From: Neptunitalea lumnitzerae | GTDB taxonomy: Bacteria > Bacteroidota > Bacteroidia > Flavobacteriales > Flavobacteriaceae | Assembly (NCBI RefSeq): GCF_027924185.1 | Contig: NZ_BRVO01000002.1 | Span: 930,001-994,000, forward strand | Length of the DNA stretch: 64,000 bases | Reading direction: 5' to 3' | Part shown: piece after piece, positions 26,528-35,972 of the stretch | How the letters are laid out: every line of letters starts with the position of its first letter | Numbering within the stretch: the stretch's first letter is position 1 | Program-made: the position numbers and the translations under genes | Notes under the pieces: model-generated | Seen by the model: only the letters and a program-made list of their open reading frames with translations | What the model was told of the DNA's origin: nothing | Database searches by the model: none

Positions 26528-27451
26528 ATGCAAAGATCTTTTTTAGGCTATCTGGTAGTTACTCTTAAGGGTATTGCCATGGGTGCAGCAGATATAGTTC
26601 CTGGTGTTTCAGGAGGTACTATCGCTTTCATTTCAGGTATATATGAAGAGCTTATTACTTCTATAAACAACATTAACCTTAGTTTGCTAAAAACCTTACA
26701 GAAAGAAGGTATAGCTGCTGCTTGGAAACAAGCTAACGGAAACTTTTTAGTAGCCCTTCTTGCAGGTATAGCTATTAGCGTTATAAGCCTTTCTAAAGGC
26801 ATCAGTTGGTTGTTAGAAAATCAACCCATCCTTTTGTGGTCATTCTTTTTTGGCTTGGTACTAGCCAGTATTTATTTTGTAGCTAAGCAAATTACTAAAT
26901 GGTCTGTTGTTATTGTATTAGCTTTATTAGCCTTTGCTGCCATTGCATATTACATAACTTCTTTACCTCCACTTAGCAATACAGATAGTACACTGTTCTT
27001 ATTTTTTGCTGGTTCTCTAGCTATTTGCGCTATGATACTACCTGGTATTTCAGGAGCTTTTATACTGGTTTTACTAGGTGCTTATAAGACAATTTTAGAT
27101 GCCGTTGATAACCGTGATTTTAAAATTATTGCTGTGGTTGGTTTAGGCGCTATTTTTGGCCTGCTTACCTTTTCTAGACTTTTGAAATGGCTTTTTAATC
27201 ATCAACGAAATTTAATCTTAGCTATTTTAACTGGTTTTATTTTAGGATCATTAAACAAAATATGGCCTTGGAAACAAGTTTTAGAAACTACCATCATTCA
27301 TAACAAAGAGGTTATTTTAAAAGAGCAAAATATTTTACCTATGGCATACGAGGGCAATCCACAATTACTATGGGCTATAGTGCTAATGTGTATAGGATTT
27401 TTTACAATCATACTTCTTGAAAAATTAGCAAACACCCCTAATAAAGAGTAA
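26528..27451 (+). CDS. DUF368 membrane protein, predicted polyprenyl-phosphate translocase (copy 1)
   Basis: A 307-residue protein with about 8-9 transmembrane segments. The family signature appears twice: MGAADIVPGVSGGTIAFISG near the N-terminus and LPGISGAFILVLLGAY in the middle, consistent with an internally repeated transporter. DUF368 proteins have been shown in other bacteria to recycle undecaprenyl phosphate to the cytoplasmic face of the membrane. It is followed without gap (TAAATG) by a second DUF368 gene. Confidence 0.9.
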   Translation: MQRSFLGYLVVTLKGIAMGAADIVPGVSGGTIAFISGIYEELITSINNINLSLLKTLQKEGIAAAWKQANGNFLVALLAGIAISVISLSKGISWLLENQPILLWSFFFGLVLASIYFVAKQITKWSVVIVLALLAFAAIAYYITSLPPLSNTDSTLFLFFAGSLAICAMILPGISGAFILVLLGAYKTILDAVDNRDFKIIAVVGLGAIFGLLTFSRLLKWLFNHQRNLILAILTGFILGSLNKIWPWKQVLETTIIHNKEVILKEQNILPMAYEGNPQLLWAIVLMCIGFFTIILLEKLANTPNKE

Positions 27452-28474
27452 ATGTATTACAAAGAGCGTACATTCAGAGACAAGTTTTTTCTAGTTGTAA
27501 AAGGACTTGCCATGGGTGCTGCTAATAAAGTACCTGGGGTTTCTGGAGGTATTGTTGCCTTTGTTGCTGGCTTTTATGAAGAGTTTATTTATTCTTTACA
27601 AAAAGTAAATGGTAAGGCATTTAAACTACTTATTAACGGTAGGTTTAAAAGCTTATACAAATACATTAACGGTGGATTTTTATCGTTACTTATTTTCGGG
27701 ATGTTAATAAGCTACTTTAGTATTTCAAAACTACTAGACTATTTTATTGCCCAAAAAGAACTGTATGTATGGTCTGCTTTTTTTGGTATGATTGTAGGGT
27801 CTATCTACTATATCTCTAAAGGGTTTCATTATTGGAACAGAAAAACCATCACTTCTTTTATCATAGGTTTAGCAGTGGGTATTTCCATCAGTTTTTTGAG
27901 CCCCGCTAAAGAAAATGACAATTTACTTTTCGTCTTTTTCTGCGGTATTATAAGTGTTTCTGGCATGACGCTTCCGGGACTCTCAGGATCGTTCATACTT
28001 ATTCTACTAGGAAATTATGTACTACTACTGGTAGACTCTGTAAATGCACTATATGATACTTTTAAAGAAATTTTTACAGGTGATTTTAGTTTTACAACAA
28101 ACCCAAAAAGAATACAAACATTAGAAATTTTAGGTGTTTTTACATTTGGCTCTACGGTAGGTTTGGTAACTCTTTCTCACTTACTAAACTATGTACTTAA
28201 ACACTTTAAACATATTACTACCGCGGTTATCATAGGCTTTATAACAGGATCGTTAGGTGTTGTATGGCCTTGGAAATACACCGTATATAAAAAAGATGAA
28301 TTAGGTAATATTCTGTATGATTCTAATAACGTAAAGGTTATTCAGAATTACAAACGTTATATACCAGATTTTTCTAACTTAGAAACATGGATAGCCATTA
28401 TTTTTATTTTAGTGGGCATTGCTATAATTTTAATACTAGATTGGTATGGAAGTAAATCAAAAAAACGATTATAA
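27452..28474 (+). CDS. DUF368 membrane protein, predicted polyprenyl-phosphate translocase (copy 2)
   Basis: A 340-residue paralogue of the preceding gene, with MGAANKVPGVSGGIVAFVAG and MTLPGLSGSFILILLGNY. It differs by a longer loop before the last membrane segment (about residues 275-310) that contains many polar residues. Its 3' end overlaps aroE by 29 nt, so translation is probably coupled. Whether the two copies form a heterodimer or have different lipid substrates is open. Confidence 0.9.
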   Translation: MYYKERTFRDKFFLVVKGLAMGAANKVPGVSGGIVAFVAGFYEEFIYSLQKVNGKAFKLLINGRFKSLYKYINGGFLSLLIFGMLISYFSISKLLDYFIAQKELYVWSAFFGMIVGSIYYISKGFHYWNRKTITSFIIGLAVGISISFLSPAKENDNLLFVFFCGIISVSGMTLPGLSGSFILILLGNYVLLLVDSVNALYDTFKEIFTGDFSFTTNPKRIQTLEILGVFTFGSTVGLVTLSHLLNYVLKHFKHITTAVIIGFITGSLGVVWPWKYTVYKKDELGNILYDSNNVKVIQNYKRYIPDFSNLETWIAIIFILVGIAIILILDWYGSKSKKRL

Positions 28475-29216
28475 ATATCTTTTCGGACTTGTAGGTAAAA
28501 ATATCAATTACTCATTTTCTCGAGGTTATTTTAAAACCAAGTTTGAAAATGAACACCTTACAAACTGTTTTTATACAAACTTCGATATACCAAGTATAGA
28601 AGAATTTCCTAAATTAATTAAACAACATCCTAATATTAAGGGCTTCAATGTAACCATACCTTACAAAGAAAGCATTATACCATACCTAGACACGTTAGAT
28701 GATACTGCAAAATCTATTGGCGCGGTAAATACCATAGAGGTAAAAGACAGCAAATTAATAGGTCACAACACCGATTATTATGGCTTTATGAAGTCTTTAG
28801 AGCCAAATCTAAATAAGAATCACACAAAAGCTCTTATACTAGGCACAGGTGGCGCCGCTAAAGCTGTAGCATACGTAATGCGACTTTTAAAAATAGATTA
28901 CAACCTCGTATCTAGAACTTCTAAACCTCATCAATTAACTTATAACAATCTAAACACAGAAATTTTAGATAAGTACCATTTAATTATAAATACTACCCCA
29001 TTAGGTACATTTCCTGAAATTTCAAACAAACCTGACATCCCTTACAATTTACTAACAGAGAAACATTTATTGTTTGACCTTATTTACAACCCTGAAAAAA
29101 CAACCTTCTTAACCTTGGGTGAAGAAAAAGGAGCCAGTATTGCAAACGGCTCTAAAATGTTAGTACTTCAAGCTGAAAAGGCGTGGGAAATATGGAAACA
29201 GAACCTTAATTTATAA
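28446..29216 (+). CDS. aroE: Shikimate dehydrogenase
   Basis: Reduces 3-dehydroshikimate to shikimate with NADPH in aromatic biosynthesis. The 256-residue protein has the substrate site KGFNVTIPYK (Lys74 catalytic), GAVNT (Asn95), NTDYYGF (Asp110) and the Rossmann loop GTGGAAKAV (about 133-141). It starts inside the end of the second DUF368 gene. aroQ lies elsewhere in the window (41344). Confidence 0.94.
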   Translation: MEVNQKNDYKYLFGLVGKNINYSFSRGYFKTKFENEHLTNCFYTNFDIPSIEEFPKLIKQHPNIKGFNVTIPYKESIIPYLDTLDDTAKSIGAVNTIEVKDSKLIGHNTDYYGFMKSLEPNLNKNHTKALILGTGGAAKAVAYVMRLLKIDYNLVSRTSKPHQLTYNNLNTEILDKYHLIINTTPLGTFPEISNKPDIPYNLLTEKHLLFDLIYNPEKTTFLTLGEEKGASIANGSKMLVLQAEKAWEIWKQNLNL

Positions 29217-29254
29217 ATTTTGTTAAAAAAATAGTAGGTAATTTTTTATTTTTC

Positions 29255-29285
29255 TTTGTCATATAATTTGTTGTTAGTATCTTTC
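29255..29285 (+). promoter_or_regulatory. Promoter of the DUF349 gene
   Basis: TTTG, exactly 19 nt, then TATCTTTC: one base from the Bacteroidota consensus TTTG-N19-TANNTTTG. The leader to the ATG at 29328 is about 38 nt. Confidence 0.7.
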
Positions 29286-29327
29286 ATGCTCAACAACTGA
29301 TTACTCATTTATTAAAACATTGCTCAA

Positions 29328-31295
29328 ATGTTAGAAGAAAAAGACGACAACCTGCTTAATGCAGACGGACAAGAACCGATTCGTAACGAGGAATCTACCA
29401 ACGAATCTACAGAGAAAACTCCTGAAACTAAAGAAGAAGAAACTCAGGAGACTACGTTAGACTCATCATCAGATGATGAAGTTCATAAAGAGATTGACGA
29501 CTCCAATGCAGAAGATGCAGAAGATGAAGATAATCATCAGAGACACTCAATCCCTATGCCTGATTACCATGCTATGAACATGGCATCTTTGGTTTCAGAA
29601 CTTGATACCTTATTAAAAAACCATAAAGTTCAGGCTATAAAAGAACACGTTGATCACATTAAAAGTGAGTTTGACCAAAAGTATAGTCAGTTATTAGAAG
29701 AGAAAAAAGACGACTTCATCTCTAAAGGAGGTAACGAAATTGATTTTAGTTACCACGTACCCGAAAAAGCAACATTCAATACCCTTTATAACGAGTATAG
29801 AGACCGAAGAAACAGTTATTATAAAAATATAGAGCTTACCCTTAAAGGAAACTTAGAAAAGCGCTTAGCCATTATAGAAGAACTTAAAGGACTTATCAAC
29901 GTAGAAGAAAATATAAATACTACGTACAAGCACTTTAAAGACCTGCAAGACCAATGGAGAAACGCAGGGCCTATACCAAGAGCTAATTATACCGACGTTT
30001 GGAGAAACTATCATTTCCATACTGAAATGTTTTACGATTTTCTAGATCTGAACAGAGATCTTAGAGATTTAGACTTTAAACATAATCTTGAAGAAAAACT
30101 AAAATTAATTGAAAAGGCTGAAGAGCTTGCTCAAGAGCAAGACATTAATAAAGCCTTTAGAGAACTTCAGATACTTCACAAGGTTTGGAAGGAAGATATT
30201 GGACCTGTAGAAAGAGAACAACGTGAAGAAATTTGGGAACGTTTTAGCAACGCTACCAAAACCATTCACGACAGAAGACAAGATTACTATAAAAACATTG
30301 AGAAAGCTTACGAGAAAAATCTTGAAAGAAAACAAGAGATTATTTCTAGTATTGAGAGCCTAGCACAAACTAAGGTAACTTCTCATAATCAATGGCAAAA
30401 GCTTATTAAAGAAATTGAGCAATTAAGAGAAGATTTCTTTAGCGCTGGTAAAGTACCTGCTAAGGTTAACGAAGACACTTGGGCAGCTTTTAAAGACGCC
30501 GTGAGAACCTTTAACCGAAATAAGAATGCCTTTTACAAAAACCTTAAAAAAGAGCAACAAGATAATTTAAACAAAAAGCTTGAATTAGTTGCCATAGCAG
30601 AAGCTAACAAAGATAATGACGACTTTGAAGCGACCACTCCTCTAATGAAGAAGATTCAAGAAGATTGGAAGCACATTGGTCATGTTCCTAGAAAACATTC
30701 TGATAAGGTATGGAAAGACTTTAAAGCCGCATGCAATCATTACTTTAATAAATTACACTCGGAAAGAAATGCTGCTCAAAAAGTAGAGTTTGAAGCCCTA
30801 GATAAGAAAAAAGCATTCTTAGATGATTTAAAAGATTATCAATTATCTGGTGACAACGAGAAAGATTTAGCAGATATTAAAAAATACATTTCTGACTGGA
30901 AAGCCATAGGAAAGGTTCCGTTTAACAAGCGAAACATAGAAAGTAAGTTTAATAAGATTATTGATGCCTTGTTTAAGAAACTAGACATGGATAAACAACA
31001 AGCTGAACTTATTAAGTATGGTAACAGATTAGACCACCTAGCTAATGAAGAAAATAGTGAACGCCAATTACAGAGCGAACACATTTTTATTAGAAGAAAA
31101 ATTGACGAGGTAAAAGCAGAAATACGTCAGTTAGAAAACAATATGCAATTCTTTACCAATGTAGATGAAAGCAACCCTCTAGTGAGAGAAGTTATCAAAA
31201 ACATAGACAAGCATAAGGAGTCTTTAGAACTTTGGAAAGAGAAGCTTAAACGCATTAATTCACTAGCTGAGGATGATGATTCTGAAGAAGAATAA
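29328..31295 (+). CDS. DUF349 repeat protein
   Basis: A 655-residue soluble, highly charged protein. The first 90 residues are acidic and low-complexity. Five DUF349 units follow (about residues 200-600), each with a W-x(5-8)-GP or GxVP pattern: DQWRNAGPIPR, KVWKEDIGPVE, EDFFSAGKVP, EDWKHIGHVPRK and SDWKAIGKVPFNK. The C-terminus is coiled coil with an acidic tail. The family has no settled function; long coiled structure suggests a scaffold. It is monocistronic and ends at a strong terminator. Confidence 0.88.
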   Translation: MLEEKDDNLLNADGQEPIRNEESTNESTEKTPETKEEETQETTLDSSSDDEVHKEIDDSNAEDAEDEDNHQRHSIPMPDYHAMNMASLVSELDTLLKNHKVQAIKEHVDHIKSEFDQKYSQLLEEKKDDFISKGGNEIDFSYHVPEKATFNTLYNEYRDRRNSYYKNIELTLKGNLEKRLAIIEELKGLINVEENINTTYKHFKDLQDQWRNAGPIPRANYTDVWRNYHFHTEMFYDFLDLNRDLRDLDFKHNLEEKLKLIEKAEELAQEQDINKAFRELQILHKVWKEDIGPVEREQREEIWERFSNATKTIHDRRQDYYKNIEKAYEKNLERKQEIISSIESLAQTKVTSHNQWQKLIKEIEQLREDFFSAGKVPAKVNEDTWAAFKDAVRTFNRNKNAFYKNLKKEQQDNLNKKLELVAIAEANKDNDDFEATTPLMKKIQEDWKHIGHVPRKHSDKVWKDFKAACNHYFNKLHSERNAAQKVEFEALDKKKAFLDDLKDYQLSGDNEKDLADIKKYISDWKAIGKVPFNKRNIESKFNKIIDALFKKLDMDKQQAELIKYGNRLDHLANEENSERQLQSEHIFIRRKIDEVKAEIRQLENNMQFFTNVDESNPLVREVIKNIDKHKESLELWKEKLKRINSLAEDDDSEEE

Positions 31296-31312
31296 GAAAT
31301 ATATACACCAAT

Positions 31313-31342
31313 AAAAAAACCGACCTAATGGTCGGTTTTTTT
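31313..31342. terminator. Bidirectional terminator between DUF349 gene and yajC
   Basis: CCGACC-TAAT-GGTCGG stem extended by 7 A-T pairs into A and T runs. Confidence 0.9.
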
Positions 31343-31361
31343 ATTTACAGAAAGTAATTAA

Positions 31362-31649
31362 TTACTTTTTGTCTTTTTTCTTGTCTTTCTCTGGAGCATT
31401 TAACTTAGAAGATAACTCCATTGAAATCGCAGATCTTTCAAATTTAATCTTACCTGAAAGTGTTTCTATAACACAAGAATCATCCGATAATTGAATAATT
31501 TTTCCGTGCATACCACTTTTAGTAATTACTTTATCCCCAGCTTTAAGAGCCTCTGCGAATTTTTTTTCCTGTTTTTGCCTTTTAAATTGAGGAATGATCA
31601 TAAAAAAGACCATTACCACCAACATGGCAAGTAATAAATATCCTTGCAT
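31362..31649 (-). CDS. yajC: Preprotein translocase accessory subunit YajC
   Basis: A 95-residue protein with a single N-terminal membrane helix (residues 3-20), then RRQ-like FKRQKQEKKFAEALKAGD, VITKSGMHGKI and an Lys/Asp-rich tail (PEKDKKKDKK). It associates with SecDF in the inner membrane. It lies in the order nusB, DUF1573, yajC on the minus strand, with 15 bp to the DUF1573 gene. Confidence 0.94.
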   Translation of the reverse strand: MQGYLLLAMLVVMVFFMIIPQFKRQKQEKKFAEALKAGDKVITKSGMHGKIIQLSDDSCVIETLSGKIKFERSAISMELSSKLNAPEKDKKKDKK

Positions 31650-31664
31650 TATATGTGATTATTT

Positions 31665-32138
31665 TTATCTCTCAGTTGTAGTTTCTGTAACAGAAGGAAC
31701 CTCTACAAAAGCTCTAATAGATACACGCTCTGTACCAGACTCTGTATTTGCAGTAATAGTAATAGTTTTAGTTACTTGCCCTTTACCACTACCGTTATAA
31801 GTTACCTTAATTTCTCCTTCTTTACCTGGTTGAATTGGCTCAGTTGGTTTTTCTGGCACTGTACAACCACAAGAACTTTTTACTTTAGAAACAATTAAAG
31901 GCACATCTCCTGTATTTGTAAATTTAAAAGTATGTTCTTGCTTTTGACCTCTTTCAATTTTTCCGAAATCAAAAGTTTTTTCTTCAAATTTCATTTCAGC
32001 AAACTTATCTGCGTTTGCGTCTCTTACTGCAGCAGCTTCCACATTTTCAGCTTTCACTTTATCTACAGCCTTACCTTCACATGAAGTAAAACCTATTGCT
32101 AAAGCCATAGAGCAAACTAATAAAATACTTTTTTTCAT
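31665..32138 (-). CDS. DUF1573 lipoprotein
   Basis: A 157-residue protein. The lipoprotein signal ends in GFTSC (Cys20). The DUF1573 domain (about 55-150) is an Ig-like fold with FDFGKIERGQKQEHTFKFTN and SSCGCTVPEKPTEPI. The family is common and abundant in Bacteroidota but its role is not known. The -7-like box TACATTTA lies on the minus strand near 32160. Confidence 0.9.
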   Translation of the reverse strand: MKKSILLVCSMALAIGFTSCEGKAVDKVKAENVEAAAVRDANADKFAEMKFEEKTFDFGKIERGQKQEHTFKFTNTGDVPLIVSKVKSSCGCTVPEKPTEPIQPGKEGEIKVTYNGSGKGQVTKTITITANTESGTERVSIRAFVEVPSVTETTTER

Positions 32139-32180
32139 ATGTAATATATTTAATTTGAGGTTAAATGTACTAATTATAAA

Positions 32181-33128
32181 TTAGAGAAGTCCCCTCCCTA
32201 CTTTATTTAATTTTTCAGTTTTTTCAAAATCTTTGACAATCTTGTCTAAAATTCCATTAATAAAAATACTACTTTTTGGCGTAGAGTACTCTTTCGCTAT
32301 TTCTAAATACTCATTAATAGACACCTTGATAGGAATAGATGGAAATTTTAAAAACTCACATATTGCCATTTTAAGTAAAACATTATCTAAATCAGCAATC
32401 CTATCGGTATCCCAATTAGGTGTTTTACCATTTATATGCTCCTGCAACATTTCATCGTTTAACATAGTCTTCTTTAAAAGATCTACTCCAAACTTTTTAT
32501 CATCTTCGTCTTTAAAGAGTTTTGGTAAAAAATGCTCTTCAGGATAATTGTTGTTCTTTAATTTTCTTAAGAACTTCAAGAACATAGTATTTACAGCAGG
32601 TAAATCATCAATCCAAGTAAGTTTATAATCTTCTATATAATCATAAAGCTTTTCGTTTGGTGCAATAATCTCTTTATAAATATCTACAATAAACTCTTTA
32701 TCTTCTTTAAATGAAGATAATTTCTCTTTCATATAATCTTTATAAAGCTCACTGTTTTCTATTTCATCAAGCAGTATTTTCACATACTCTTCATCTAAAT
32801 ACCAGTTATTTAGTTTTCTATCCTCAATTTCTGTTTTCAACAACTCGTTATTTACCAACATGGTAAGCACTTCGTTATTAATAAATTTTCGGTTTGGATT
32901 TTTGTCTTCAGCGGTAGCTAAATACTTTTTCTGTGAAGCATCTAAACGAGAAGCCGCTAACTCATGAATTTCTATAAGCAAGTTTAACAACGTAAGGTAC
33001 AAGTTATACGTATTGTCCATGCTTGTCAAAAGAAACTTCTCTTCTTTTTCTAAATTAACAGTTTTAGATTGTGACAATGCGTACAAAGACTGCATTACCT
33101 TAACTCTGATGTGTCTTCTTGTTAACAT
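32181..33128 (-). CDS. nusB: Transcription antitermination factor NusB, long Bacteroidota form
   Basis: Binds boxA RNA with NusE/S10 to promote rRNA transcription. At 315 residues it is about twice the E. coli length; the canonical NusB core is split, with the opening TRRHIRVKVMQSLYALSQS at the N-terminus and the end ...ISINEYLEIAKEYSTPKSS-like segment (KVSINEYLEIAKEYSTPKSS, about residues 268-287) plus FINGILDKI near the C-terminus. The insertion of about 150 helical residues between them is the rule in this phylum. First gene of the nusB-DUF1573-yajC group. Confidence 0.93.
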   Translation of the reverse strand: MLTRRHIRVKVMQSLYALSQSKTVNLEKEEKFLLTSMDNTYNLYLTLLNLLIEIHELAASRLDASQKKYLATAEDKNPNRKFINNEVLTMLVNNELLKTEIEDRKLNNWYLDEEYVKILLDEIENSELYKDYMKEKLSSFKEDKEFIVDIYKEIIAPNEKLYDYIEDYKLTWIDDLPAVNTMFLKFLRKLKNNNYPEEHFLPKLFKDEDDKKFGVDLLKKTMLNDEMLQEHINGKTPNWDTDRIADLDNVLLKMAICEFLKFPSIPIKVSINEYLEIAKEYSTPKSSIFINGILDKIVKDFEKTEKLNKVGRGLL

Positions 33129-33179
33129 ATAAGTAAGAACTTAAAAAATTTAAAAGATGAAAGAAATTTTCTTTCGCCG

Positions 33180-33187
33180 CAAAAATA
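33180..33187 (-). promoter_or_regulatory. -7 box (TATTTTTG, minus strand) of nusB
   Basis: Exact TANNTTTG match on the minus strand, 52 nt upstream of the nusB ATG. A GAAAGAAA / TTTCTTTC inverted repeat lies in the leader at 33159-33175. Confidence 0.5.
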
Positions 33188-33281
33188 ATACATATTTTAA
33201 ATTACGACGTAAAATTGCCATTAATTTCTACTATAGTTATAGATTAATATAACTTTATAGTTAGGGAACATTTTATTACTT

Positions 33282-33289
33282 TATCTTTG
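33282..33289 (+). promoter_or_regulatory. -7 box (TATCTTTG) of the ABC exporter gene
   Basis: Exact TANNTTTG match. It covers the TTG at 33287 that begins the longer open frame, so that TTG cannot be the start; the ATG at 33329 follows 39 nt later. Confidence 0.55.
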
Positions 33290-33328
33290 CTACACCAAAA
33301 AAATACCACAGCTGAATTTTTTAAGTGC

Positions 33329-35086
33329 ATGAAAGAATTAAAATACCTCAATAAATACTTCTTTAAATATAAATATAAATTATTAATTGGATTACTCATT
33401 ACTATTGTTGCCAGAGTTTTCAATTTGGTAATGCCTCCTTATGTTAGAAAAACCCTTGATGCTGTTCAACAAAGTATAGAAAACGGAGACCCAATTTCAA
33501 GTATTAAGAGTACACTTATTACCTATATAGCTATTATTATTGGCTCTGCTATTATGTATGCGCTATTTACATTTTTAATGAGACAAACCATTATAAATGT
33601 ATCTAGATATATAGAATTTGACCTTAAAAACGATGTTTTTAAACAGTACGAAAACCTATCTCTTAACTTCTACAAAAAAAATAGAACTGGAGATTTAATG
33701 AACCGTATTAGTGAAGATGTTGGTAAAGTAAGAATGTATGCCGGCCCGGCTATTATGTATAGTATACAAACCTTCACCTTATTTGTATGTATTATACCGC
33801 TAATGATATCCTCTTCCCCAACCTTAACACTATATACCGTAATACCTTTACCAATATTATCGGTACTTATATATTACATTAGTAAAACCATACACAAAAG
33901 AACTACTAAAGTACAAGAATTTTTATCGGAGCTATCTACCTTTTCGCAAGAAACTTTTTCAGGGGTAAGTGTTATTAAGGCGTACGGTATAGAGTCTAGA
34001 ATTAACGACGAACTAGAAGACTTAGCCCACAAAGGAAAAGATAAAAGCATGAACTTAGCAAAAGTACAAGCATGGTTTTTTCCGTTAATGTTATTATTAA
34101 TTGGTATGAGTACCATTATAGTTATTTATGTTGGAGGATCTTTATACATAGATGGCGAAATTGAAAGTGTTGGGGTTATAGCAGAGTTTGTTATGTACGT
34201 ATTAATGCTAACCTGGCCAGTAGCAACAGTGGGTTGGGTAAGTTCAATTATTCAGCAAGCCGAAGCTTCACAAAAAAGAATTAATGAATTTTTAAACGAA
34301 GTACCCTCTATACAAAACAATACTTTAGAAGAAACTCCAGTAAATGGTACTATTACCTTCAAAAATGTTTCTTTTATATATGAAGACACCAATATACAAG
34401 CTTTAAACAATGTTTCTTTTGAAGTAAAAAAAGGAGAAACCTTAGCCATAATTGGTAAAACAGGATCTGGGAAATCTACCATTTTAGATTTAATTGGCAG
34501 GATGTATGACGTTACTGCAGGAGAAATATTAATAGACAACACCCCTATTCAGCAATTAAATCTAACTAGCTTAAGAAGTGCTATAGGATCGGTACCACAA
34601 GATGCGTTTTTATTCTCAGACAGTATTAAGAATAATATACTTTTTGGTAATAGCAATGCTACAGATGCAGCGGTAATACAAGCAGCTAAAAAAGCATCTG
34701 TACATAAAAACATTGAGAAGTTTGCTAACAAGTATGATACTGTTTTAGGCGAACGCGGTGTAACCCTAAGTGGAGGGCAAAAACAACGTGTTTCTATAGC
34801 AAGAGCGCTTATTAAAAATGCTAAGTTTTATTTGTTTGATGACTGTCTATCAGCCGTAGATACAGAAACAGAAGAAAAGATTTTAAATAACCTATTAGAA
34901 ATGGCTGAAGACACTACAACTATCATTGTAAGCCATAGAATATCATCGGCTAAAAATGCAGATAAAATTTTAATCATAGACGATGGAAAGGTTGTTCAAC
35001 AAGGTACTCATAATCAACTTATAAAAACAGAAGGATACTACAAGGAACTCTATATAAATCAACTTCACGAAAAAGAAAGTCATTAA
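33329..35086 (+). CDS. ABC exporter, fused permease-ATPase (MsbA/MdlB type)
   Basis: A 585-residue half-transporter: six membrane helices (about residues 15-310), then an ATPase domain with Walker A GKTGSGKS (from residue 376), Q-loop VPQDAFLFSD, signature LSGGQ (480-484), Walker B YLFDDCLSAVD and H-loop VSHR. It works as a dimer and likely exports lipid, peptide or drug; the substrate is not predictable. The Walker B carries Asp followed by Asp-Cys rather than the usual Asp-Glu (FDDCLS), which is common in this subgroup. The start is chosen at 33329 because of the promoter. Confidence 0.92.
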   Translation: MKELKYLNKYFFKYKYKLLIGLLITIVARVFNLVMPPYVRKTLDAVQQSIENGDPISSIKSTLITYIAIIIGSAIMYALFTFLMRQTIINVSRYIEFDLKNDVFKQYENLSLNFYKKNRTGDLMNRISEDVGKVRMYAGPAIMYSIQTFTLFVCIIPLMISSSPTLTLYTVIPLPILSVLIYYISKTIHKRTTKVQEFLSELSTFSQETFSGVSVIKAYGIESRINDELEDLAHKGKDKSMNLAKVQAWFFPLMLLLIGMSTIIVIYVGGSLYIDGEIESVGVIAEFVMYVLMLTWPVATVGWVSSIIQQAEASQKRINEFLNEVPSIQNNTLEETPVNGTITFKNVSFIYEDTNIQALNNVSFEVKKGETLAIIGKTGSGKSTILDLIGRMYDVTAGEILIDNTPIQQLNLTSLRSAIGSVPQDAFLFSDSIKNNILFGNSNATDAAVIQAAKKASVHKNIEKFANKYDTVLGERGVTLSGGQKQRVSIARALIKNAKFYLFDDCLSAVDTETEEKILNNLLEMAEDTTTIIVSHRISSAKNADKILIIDDGKVVQQGTHNQLIKTEGYYKELYINQLHEKESH

Positions 35087-35159
35087 TTTCTTGCGATATT
35101 ATGATTTTTTTCACATTTTTGAACAAAATACTATACAACTAAACAAGTTAGAGGGAATT

Positions 35160-35534
35160 ATGAATGATAAAGACTTACTAGAGAAAGATGAGATTTTCTC
35201 AAAGGTACTTAGAGCCGGTAGAAGAACATACTTCTTTGATGTTAGAGCTACAAAAGCCGGAGATTACTATTTAACGATTACTGAAAGTAAAAAGTTCACT
35301 CATGACGATGGATCTTTCCATTACAAGAAACACAAAATTTACCTTTACAAAGAAGACTTTACAGCTTTTAAAGAAATCTTGTGTGAGATGACCGACTTTG
35401 TGATTGATGAAAAGGGAGCAGAAGTTATTTCCGAACGTCACCAAAAAGATTTCAAAAAAGAATCTTTCTTTGAGACAGAAGAAACTTCTAACGGTACTGA
35501 AAAGTTTACAGATATAAGCTTTGAAGATATTTAA
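35160..35534 (+). CDS. DUF3276 PUR-domain protein
   Basis: A 124-residue protein from the ATG at 35160. The domain (about residues 12-80) contains VLRAGRRTYFFDVRATKAGD and YYLTITESKK, the PUR-alpha-like fold related to single-stranded nucleic acid binding proteins such as Borrelia BpuR. The C-terminal third is acidic. The role as a DNA/RNA-binding regulator is an inference from the family. The frame is open to a TTG at 35091, but that part has no family similarity. Confidence 0.88.
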   Translation: MNDKDLLEKDEIFSKVLRAGRRTYFFDVRATKAGDYYLTITESKKFTHDDGSFHYKKHKIYLYKEDFTAFKEILCEMTDFVIDEKGAEVISERHQKDFKKESFFETEETSNGTEKFTDISFEDI

Positions 35535-35598
35535 ATAGTATTTTTCTTAACAATTGAGAATTACTCGTAAAGAGAAATTTAGTTTTAATTACGTAATA

Positions 35599-35624
35599 TA
35601 AAAGCCGCTGAAGAGCGGCTTTTA
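35599..35624. terminator. Bidirectional terminator between DUF3276 and csaA
   Basis: AGCCGCT-GAAG-AGCGGCT stem (loop GAAG) with flanking A and T runs. Confidence 0.9.
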
Positions 35625-35630
35625 TTTTTA

Positions 35631-35972
35631 TCAGGATATAAACAATCCGTTTTCTATTTTTGACTCTGGAGAAATTATAGTAACCTCATTCCCCTCTCCT
35701 ACGGCTCCTAACAGTAAACATTGACTCATAAAGTTGGCAATTTGTTTCTCAGGAAAGTTAATTACTGCAACAACTTGTTTCCCTATTAGTGCTTCCTTAG
35801 AATACTTATCTGTTATTTGAGCAGAAGTTTTTCTTTCTCCTATCTCCTCTCCAAAATTTATCCATAACTGGTAGGCTGGTTTTCTGGCTTCAGGAAAATC
35901 TTGAACTTTCATAATAGTCCCTACAGCCATCTTTACTTTTGAAAATTCTTCCCAGGTTAAATTATTTATCAT
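35631..35972 (-). CDS. csaA: tRNA-binding-domain protein CsaA
   Basis: A 113-residue single EMAP/tRNA-binding OB domain. Visible are FSKVKMAVGTIMKVQDFPEARKPAYQ-type opening (about residues 9-34), LWINFGEEIGERKTSAQI, and NFPEKQIANFMSQCLLLGA. CsaA is a chaperone-like tRNA-binding protein in Bacillus. Its 5' end overlaps the end of the upstream 101-residue gene by 11 nt, so the two are translationally coupled. Confidence 0.88.
   Translation of the reverse strand: MINNLTWEEFSKVKMAVGTIMKVQDFPEARKPAYQLWINFGEEIGERKTSAQITDKYSKEALIGKQVVAVINFPEKQIANFMSQCLLLGAVGEGNEVTIISPESKIENGLFIS

Noticed and set aside
33287-33328. Extended N-terminus of the ABC exporter from the TTG at 33287
   Set aside because: The TTG falls within a perfect -7 box (TATCTTTG), so transcription starts downstream of it.
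34252-34542. 96-codon minus-strand frame in the ABC exporter
   Set aside because: Antisense to the Walker A region.
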